Assembly (NCBI GenBank): GCA_030762175.1
Contig: CM060833.1
Span: forward strand, 870,501-934,500
DNA from: Metallyticus violacea
Lineage: Eukaryota; Arthropoda; Insecta; Mantodea; Metallyticidae
Length of the DNA stretch: 64,000 bases
Direction: 5' to 3'
A program made the translations under genes and the position numbers. This document shows positions 50,801 through 59,800 of this stretch, one piece after another. The notes beneath the pieces are model-generated. The model was not told the origin of the DNA, did not search any database, and was given only the letters and a program-made list of their open reading frames with translations. Each line of letters begins with the position of its first letter. The stretch's first letter is position 1.

Positions 50801-53800
50801 TGCAAAAATTTCCTCAATTAATTTTAATGACATCAGCTCTATGCACAGCAGTGGAATATTGTTGAAAATATGCTGGGTACATCCAATGTCACACAATTCT
50901 TCTAGGAATGGTATGATTATGTTATCCCTGTACCTCTGCCCATTCATTGTATCTTCAAAAAATATAGGTCCTATAATTCTGTAAGCATTCACGGCACATC
51001 AAACACCAATTTTTTAATCATAGAATGATATTTTGTGTACAAGATTGGGTTTTTCTGCATTCCAGTATATGTTATTTTGTGTTGCTATATGGCCATGTAA
51101 ATAAAACCATGCTTTGCCTGTAAAAAAAAAAAATTAAATGCAGGTCAACAGAATGATCATTAACATTATCCAACACCCAGTTGCAGAAATTAACCTAACC
51201 ACCCATTATCTCATGGGTGCAATTCCTGAACTACAGTTATCAAATAGGGTTTTAATTTTAAAAGTTTAGTGGCATTCCCAGCCAAAGTTTGCAAAATTCC
51301 CGATTCCTGTGCAAGCTTTCTCAGAGATTTCTTTGGACTTCATTCTAACTTTTCTCCAGTGTCATCTAGTTTTTCCTCTGTAAGTATATGCTGTTTTATT
51401 TTTTATTTCTTATTATGAACAGATCCTATTTCCCTAAATCTATTGACAAGATTATGAAATGTTTCTCTGTGAGGCACATGAGCAGAAGGGAATCTGTCTA
51501 TAAATCACCATCTCACTTCTCTACATGAGTTTGTTGTCATACAGGAATCATACATGAAGATTCTGTATGCCAAAGTATGCAAAATTTTTGGCATTATAAC
51601 ATCACTTACACTGAAACAATGTTTTAACTTTGACTTCACATCAACTGATTAGCCAATGCAAGGAGAGGAGGGAAAATGGAGGGGACAACAGAGCGGGTTA
51701 GAAACAGCAAAGCATAAGGCAGGCAAATCCCTGTTAAGTCAGCTATACATCCAAACAAGAGCCCTGTTAATACAAATTTATGAATGTCTACAAATTGTGA
51801 CCTCACTCATTATTGCCATGGTGCATCCAAACAAATCAATTAACACAAAAAGCAAATGAGTAGAGCATATACAAAAGAACTTATTAATGTAACAAAAACA
51901 TTATGTTTTGTAATTATATATAGTACTACTATGCTTTCATTTGTCTCAAATCTTTTCATTTATTTTTTTGCTGTCCATGCCTATTTTCTTTTAACTTTAA
52001 ACAAAAATTCACTAAAATTTCCTAATCTTGTCATCATCCTAAAAATGTTTTCTATATGCTACTACACCTAAGTCATTTTTCTTTAATTTTTCCATTAATT
52101 AGTGTCAGGATATTAAAACAATATATAGGTTGCTTCTTCAGTAGCCTTACATATGTCGTATTCATAATTATTTCTGAATCCTCTCAATTTCCAACACCCT
52201 AATCTGAGCCAAGTCCCTCTCTTCAATATATCTTTCTCTTCCAAAATATATTTTCATTTCCTTATATTAAATGAGTGAGCTTTTCTGCTTACTGCACCCT
52301 ACATAATCTTCACACATTAATCTGATATGCTTCCAAACTCCCTTAAGAGAGTTTCTCTCTATCCAACATTACTCAGCCTATTCTTTTCCAATAGATCCTT
52401 TATCTTACTAATGCAGCTGTTAATACACCTATTGTTTTACAGAAATTTCAAGAATTGCTTTAAAATATGTTCATTTAACTTCTTTTTCTATGGTGCTACA
52501 ACCCTAGATTGGGCCATGGCCTGCCTTAGTGACCTCTGCTACCTCTACCTTCATTCACAGGTATATCCTAAACAAATATTTTGACACTCACTCCATTACA
52601 AACCTCTCTCGCTAACCTAATGGTCCATGAGATGAACATATTCTGGATATCACAGAACTGAAGCAGAACAGGTGTTAAAATGCAAATGACCTTGAAGCAT
52701 TGTGCTTAACAATGGCCACCGAAAAATTCTTTTTGCTGACAAGAAGTATTCAGTATTGAAGACAAAATGGCAGAGTATGTGCCTTGACCTCATAAGAAGC
52801 TTGTAAAAGGGTTCCAAAGGATCAGAAAAACCACCATTCTCCATCAGTAATGGTGTGGTGGGGAGTGAGCTATGCGCCATTTCTGGCAAAAGGGATTGAA
52901 GACTACTGCCAAAGTGTACGAAACTATTCTGCTGGACGACTTTGTTCAAGAGCAGGCATTGGAACTTCCAGCCAATAAGGCAGGGGCAATCAAACTAGGC
53001 TTGCGAGAAATGTTTTAGACTTTATTAGTGCTCAAGATTAGCTTTCTGGCAGTCTTGACCTGAATCCCCTGAACTCAAACTGCAGTTTAGTTGGGGATAT
53101 GGCCTGCAATGGTACCCTAATATGGAATATTTTAAGGAGTTTTTGAAGTTAAGCAGTTACAAATTTCCACATGCCATAGATATGACCATAAAGAGTTTGG
53201 TCATGTGTTACAGCAAAAACAATCCTTTTGAGAACTGATTGGTGCTAAATGTTTGGAATACACAAGAGAACAAAATATCAAAAGCAAATGAAAAAATATT
53301 AATAGTTAGGTAACTAAAACTTTATAACAGTATTTATGTTAAGATGGATACAGGTACAGCATAGTCTATTTCCACAATGGAAGAAGTTGTTACAGTACCA
53401 ACTTCTCTTTCATTTTAGATGCTAATGAACTTCAATTAATTTATTATATGTTTCATTATAGAGACTTACAGCATTTGGATAGAAACAAAAAAGGAGGGTG
53501 GGAAGAAAGCGAAAACAAAATGTTATGAATAAAACTAAGTTGCTGAAAGAATTGAGCAACGAGATGCTTGGTACCCACACAGTGGAACTATAGAGTGATG
53601 AGAGAGGAGAGTTTTGCTGGGGAAGATTTTTACCACTGTAAACTGATTCATAAATAAACAACAGCCTGCCTTGTGCTGTGCTCCAAAAACAGTTTCAATT
53701 GTATCAATGTGCATATGTTTAACTTCTATGTCATGTTGTAGAGGGAGAAGAAGGAGAGATGGAGTTTGCAGAGTCTGTGTTGCTGCCTGCTGCAGAACAG

Positions 53801-56800
53801 TTTGCCATGTTGACAGACAGCGATCATCGTGATGAAGACAGGCTTCTACATTTCTTTGTTGGCTGTGATGTAAGTTCGCACTGTCTTGCACTTTGACACT
53901 TGAAGTAAAATCAAATAAATATTGTGGAGTGAGAATCCATGCTACCTTCAAGACTACAAATATAATACATTATTAACGCATTTAAGAACAAATACAATAC
54001 TGCTGCTCTATTCAGCATATCTCTTAGTCAATGACACAAAACAAGGATCTCACTTCACATTGAAACAGTGTTGTAGCATTTCTTTATTCTTTGTTACTTT
54101 TTAGTTTCAGTAGTGCTAGTTCATTTTATCATGTGTTATGAATATGTGCAGCCTTCGGAGAGTCTTCTTGTACTGATAACAAACAATAATGATAGGAGTT
54201 CTGTTTTAAGTATTCGTAGTGAAGCTGTAACTGATGGAAGAAGAATTACCAAACACAAGCCAATTTTATGAACTCTAAGTAAATAATATCAACAAATAGT
54301 ATGTTATGTGCATTAATACATGAAAAGCAATAAAATAGGAAAGGGACCAACTGAAGCAACTACAAAGGCGATAGGTTTAAGCAGTCAAATCATCAGTAAA
54401 GTTGTACCAGGCTCCCTACAACAAAACACCGAAGTTAGGTAAGGTTGGCATTTTTATATGTGACTTAGTTCATAGGAAAGTGTACAGATTTTATGAAAAA
54501 GGGCAGGCACCAACTGTAGCAGTCAGAAGTAGCAATATTATTTTACATCACTTACGAGTTTAACATATTTCAAGAGCATTCACTCCTCTCATCAGCTGTA
54601 GACTAACTAACATGTACATCAGATTTCCCCAAATGTTTTAATTTTGTTTTTGCCTTTTTTGGTGTTACTGGCCCTCTTCTGAAAATTCTTACATTTTTGG
54701 CCTCCTCAGTTCTAAGCCATCTCACTTATAAGTCCTTTACTAAGTTTATTCTTCACAATATATTCATACATTTTACAGATTATTTTCTGACACCTCTTGT
54801 TTATAGCTTTTATTATATTTTTAGACATGCCATGGGCCCAAGCACAAGCTCTGGAGCATTAGAATAAACATTGCTTCAATAATTTAGATTATTGTATGAT
54901 TTGAATGGAACTACACACTCTTATTGGCCCCACTTATCTATATTTAGAACATGTTTTGCAGAGCATTGTCCACAACCTCAGCTGTCAACTACTGGATCAT
55001 TCATGGTGCTCCTCTGAGGATGTATATTTGCTTGGTGAACGTGTGATGAACTGTTCTCCCACTTTGCTAGTTCTGTAGGTCCCTGTACTGACTTCAATAA
55101 CTTTGCTTTTTGCACTATGTTGTGGCTTTCTGTCCAGAGATGAGATACTACTGCTGATATCTCCATTTGTTTGTATTTTATGTTCTTGAAGTGTTCTTTT
55201 AAACTTGTGTCTATGTTTCTATTTGTTTTTCTAATATACAAGATAAAAACACATCATTCACTTATGAAACAGAAGCAAATAACATGGGACCGTAAAATAA
55301 TAAACCATCAAGATAACATGGAATTTGGAATCTACAGAAAGAACCCAAAATGCATAAACATCAACAGCTTAATGTACAGGCTCACTAACTTACCCATTAA
55401 CAAGAGAGAACACTCCAAAGAATACAAGCAAACAAAGAATAGCAATTAAAAATGGATATAGCAAAGAATTGGTTCATCAAAACTACAGAAGTTCAAGAAG
55501 CAGAAACTTTATTAGTCTGGTATCAATAAACAGATTTAATGTTAAAAATCTCCTGAATAGGGATATTAATTGAGAAAAATGCAGGCGTGTATCAAATAAC
55601 ATATGCAAAAGGTGAAAAAAAATTTAAATTGAAAAAACAAAGAGAAACATAGGCACACATAAAAAGAACGCTTCAGGAAATAAAATATCCAACAGTCCTA
55701 CACATAAACAAGTGGAGCCAATAAGAGTATGTTGTTCGACTCAGTCATACAATAATCTTGATTATATGATTTGTTTCACTGTGCAAGTTTCAATTAGCAC
55801 TTCAAATGAGCTTCAATGTCATGCATTTGCTCTTCACCATTCACTCATAGTTTATTATCGTCCCTTGCTCTTTGTTATCATTAACCAAGGACATCACATA
55901 CACTTAAGAGATATTGCCATGAGAAACATTATATGTGAACAGTAATGACACAACTTGCATAAGAAAAAACTTCATAGGGAAACATGTCATTCTTTTCCTC
56001 TCCCACATAGATTGAGCAGCAGCTACATGTATGCATGTATTGGCTACTGTGCTGCATATCATGTTAAGCAATAGTGACAGCAAGCAAATGTGATGTAAGG
56101 AGAGTTTCTCTCTACACTTAAGTATCTGAAAATGTGAGCTGCATGTGTCAAACCATTATTTATCATTAGATAACCATAAGTTTCAAAAGACTTTGTCATT
56201 TACACAATATACAATATTAGATTCAATTCAATTTAATTTATTTTCATCCTTTTAAGTATATTTAAAGGACATGTCACTATAACCTATTTAAATTACATAC
56301 AAAAATTTTACATAGCTGTTCCATATTTAAATTCCTCTATATTATAAAATGCATTTTGTATTAAATTTTTTTTTATGGTTTTCATTAATTCTGTTGTTTG
56401 GTTTATATTCTTTATTTCGTTTGGCAGTTCATTGAATAATTCCTGTCCTATAATTTCTACTGAGTGGTTAGTCAACGTTCCCCTTAGTGTTGTTATGAAG
56501 TAATCGTCATTATTTCTCAAATCATAAGAATGTATATTACAGTTTTTTTGGTGTTTTTTGTGTACAGTAGTTTTTGTACTTTCACATATAAATATGCACG
56601 GAACAGTTCAAATTTTTAAATTCTTAAACAAGCTTCTACACTTATTAATTGATATCATTGTATGATTCAGTTGAACTACACACTCTTAAAGCTTCACTTA
56701 CTTTTCATAAATGTATGGAACCGGTTTTGAGAACATTTAGTTCCCATCTTTAGCCAGGCTAAAGTTCAACTGTCTGACCATTCGTTGAGCTGTGGGAACG

Positions 56801-59800
56801 TGTATTCTGCTCTGGTGGTGGTAGTTTATGTTTTCATCTCCAGCGATGTCGAAGTTCATTAGACTGTCTTTGTATTTTGTAGATGTAGATTTTTTCCCAG
56901 GTTGCTAGTTCAGTAGGTCCTTGTACTGATTTTAATAATTTTGCTTTACTTATTATGTATTGATTTTGTGTCCAAAAATGATATGCTACTGCTGATTTCT
57001 CTATTTGTTTGTACTTTATGTTGCTGAAATGTTCCTTTAACTGTGTGACTATGTTTCTCTTTTGTTTTTCCAATGTAGATTTTTTCACATTCTGCACAAT
57101 TTATTTTGTAAATATCTGCTTTTTCCTCTTGTGGAATACTGTCATTAACATTAACATTTTCTTAACATTGTTATTCCACAAGAGGAAAAAGCAGGTATTT
57201 ACAAAATAATATGTGCAGAATGTGAAAAAATCTACATTGGAAAAACAAAGAGAAACATAGGCACACGGTTAAAGGAACATTTTAGGAGCATAAAGTACAA
57301 ATAAATAGAGAAATCAGCAGTAGAATATCATTTTTGGACACAAAATCACGACATAATAAATAAAGCAAAATTATTAAAATCAGTACAAGGGCCTACGGAA
57401 CTAGCAACCTGGAAAAAGTCTACATCTACAAATACAAAGACAGTCTAATGAACTTCGACATTGCCGGAGATGAAAACATAAACTACAAGTTTAGCACACT
57501 GCCACCAGAGCAAAATACACATTCCCACAGCTCAATGAATGATCAGACAGTTGAACTTTAGCCAGGTAAAGATGGGAACTAAATATTCTCAAAACCGGTT
57601 CCATAAATGTATGAAAAGTAAGTGAAGCTTTAAGAGTGTGTAGTTCAACTGAATCATACAATGATATCAATTAATATGATTAGCTTCACTGTGCAAGTTC
57701 CAATTTACATTTTAATTTTTTAAGTTTCTACACGTTTGTTTATTATTTATCTTGCCTATTATTCTGATGGCTTTTTTCTGCAATTTTAAAACTTTCTTTG
57801 TTACTCTTTGTGTAATATTCCCCCGTTAAACTATGGGGGAATATTAAAATATGAACTACAAATATAATAAAATACCGCTTTACATTCTAAAAAATCCTTA
57901 TAAAAATCATACATATAACAATATATATTATTCCATTACCAATACAGCAGTCTATATTGTTAAATTTTCTTCAAATTCGTTAATATTATAAAATGCCTTG
58001 TTAGCAAATTGTATTTAAGGTAATTTTTAAAATGGTTCATTTTTAGGTTTCTATTTACTAATAACAGCTATTAAACAGCCTAATTCATATAAGTTAATAG
58101 ATAATTAGTATCAGAGCGAATCTGGTATAAGGAGTATCAAGATCATTTACATATCTAATACTTTGGGTGTGTATATAGTAGATTTTCTTTTACAATGCAT
58201 TTTTACTAACCCTGTATTAATCAGTAGTCATGTTGTGGGTATGTCCCAAGTATTGCATGAGTGCTGGGTATTTACATATAAAATGTATAATTAAACTTAG
58301 CCTAGAATGAAGAACATGATAATTAAGACCTGGAAGTTCATGCATTTGCATTTTTCATAGGGTTTATACATGTATGTTTTTATTTTTATTTGAACATCTT
58401 TTTATGGTGCATATAACAACATATTTTCATGATTTTGATAAATGCATCATATTTTTAATATTTTAAAGAGCTTTAAGGTTTTATTTTCTTTTTCATCGGG
58501 CTCATACCTTGGCAGTAATAAATCATAATGAATAAATCATAAATTATGATGAATTGATGATGTAATTTGTTGTGTGGAGAGGAGTAATGCTGACATCATA
58601 TAATGAATCTCCTGTCACATCATCTCTATGTGCATTGTGCAAAGCAAGCCACTAGCTTGCAGTATTTCTGTAAAGGGGTATGAAAGATATTTTGTGCTAG
58701 ACAAATTAAGTTATGCAATGTGTTAATAGTGAAATGTTGAAAGTTTGACCAACTTCTAGTGGTAGATTAACTAACTTACAGGAGTTTTCAGGTGATCTAA
58801 TATCCAAGATAATAGGGTGCTGTTTTGTGGAGCATGTGAGAAAAACATAGGGAGTAAGAAACGATTTCAAGTAGTTTGGCACATAAACATTGAAACATTA
58901 TGAAAATTTAACCAGAAACCTCTCTAACAGCTTCTTCAAAAGCAAATAATAGTTTGTTTAGAAAGTATGGTTAGTGAATTCACTTTTAGCTGCTGATATT
59001 CCTTTGTGGAAAATTAATAATTCTAAATTAAAAGTTATTTTTGTCAAATACATTTAGCAACGTGTGCCTGAAGAAAGTACATTATGTTTATAGGACATTG
59101 TTACAATAAAGTAATCTCATATTTACAAAATGAACTAGTAGAACAGTTTCTGTGGTGGTCTGTTGATGAAAGCACCGATTCTGTGGGCCGTTTTATTGCT
59201 AATGTAATTGTTGGTGTCTTAAATAACAAAACAGCACCTTATCTTCTTAATGCATGTGAATTACCAGCTACTAAAAATGTAACAGTGACCCACTGGGTGA
59301 TGAAGAACTCCTTGAAAATATTATGGCCTTCTGGTATTAAATATGACTAGCTACTTTTATTTGTTACATATATAGATATGGTAAAATCAGGACAAACACT
59401 GGAAGGTATTTTTCCTAACTTAACTTAGTTCATATAATATGTTTAGCGCATGCTCTTCATCACATTACTGAGACAATATGCAATTCTTTTCCATTGGTAA
59501 ATTAACAAAGAAAATTATTGTTAAATCCCCTTCGAGTCCAGTTATTCAGATCAACAGCATCTAACATTCCATTTCCACCTGCACCATTCTTAATTTGATG
59601 GGGAATGTGACTGGATGCAGCCTTATTTTATGCTCAGAGCATATAATCTGTCAAAGAGGTTGTTCATTGAACTCAAATGATGCTGAATCAATAGAAACAG
59701 TTCAATGTCAGGCATTGAATTAGAACATGATCTTGTTTCCATATCTGCCTATTTTTCATTCTTACCAACAGCCATCACATCACTGGAAGATGTAGAAATT

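Noticed and set aside
52490..52530. A SINE header (GGTGCTACAACCC)
   Set aside because: The resemblance is by memory only, with no second copy in the window and no box motifs or duplication.
52650..52949. Minus-strand frame of 99 codons
   Set aside because: Antisense shadow of a plus-strand transposase fragment with recognisable catalytic-region motifs.
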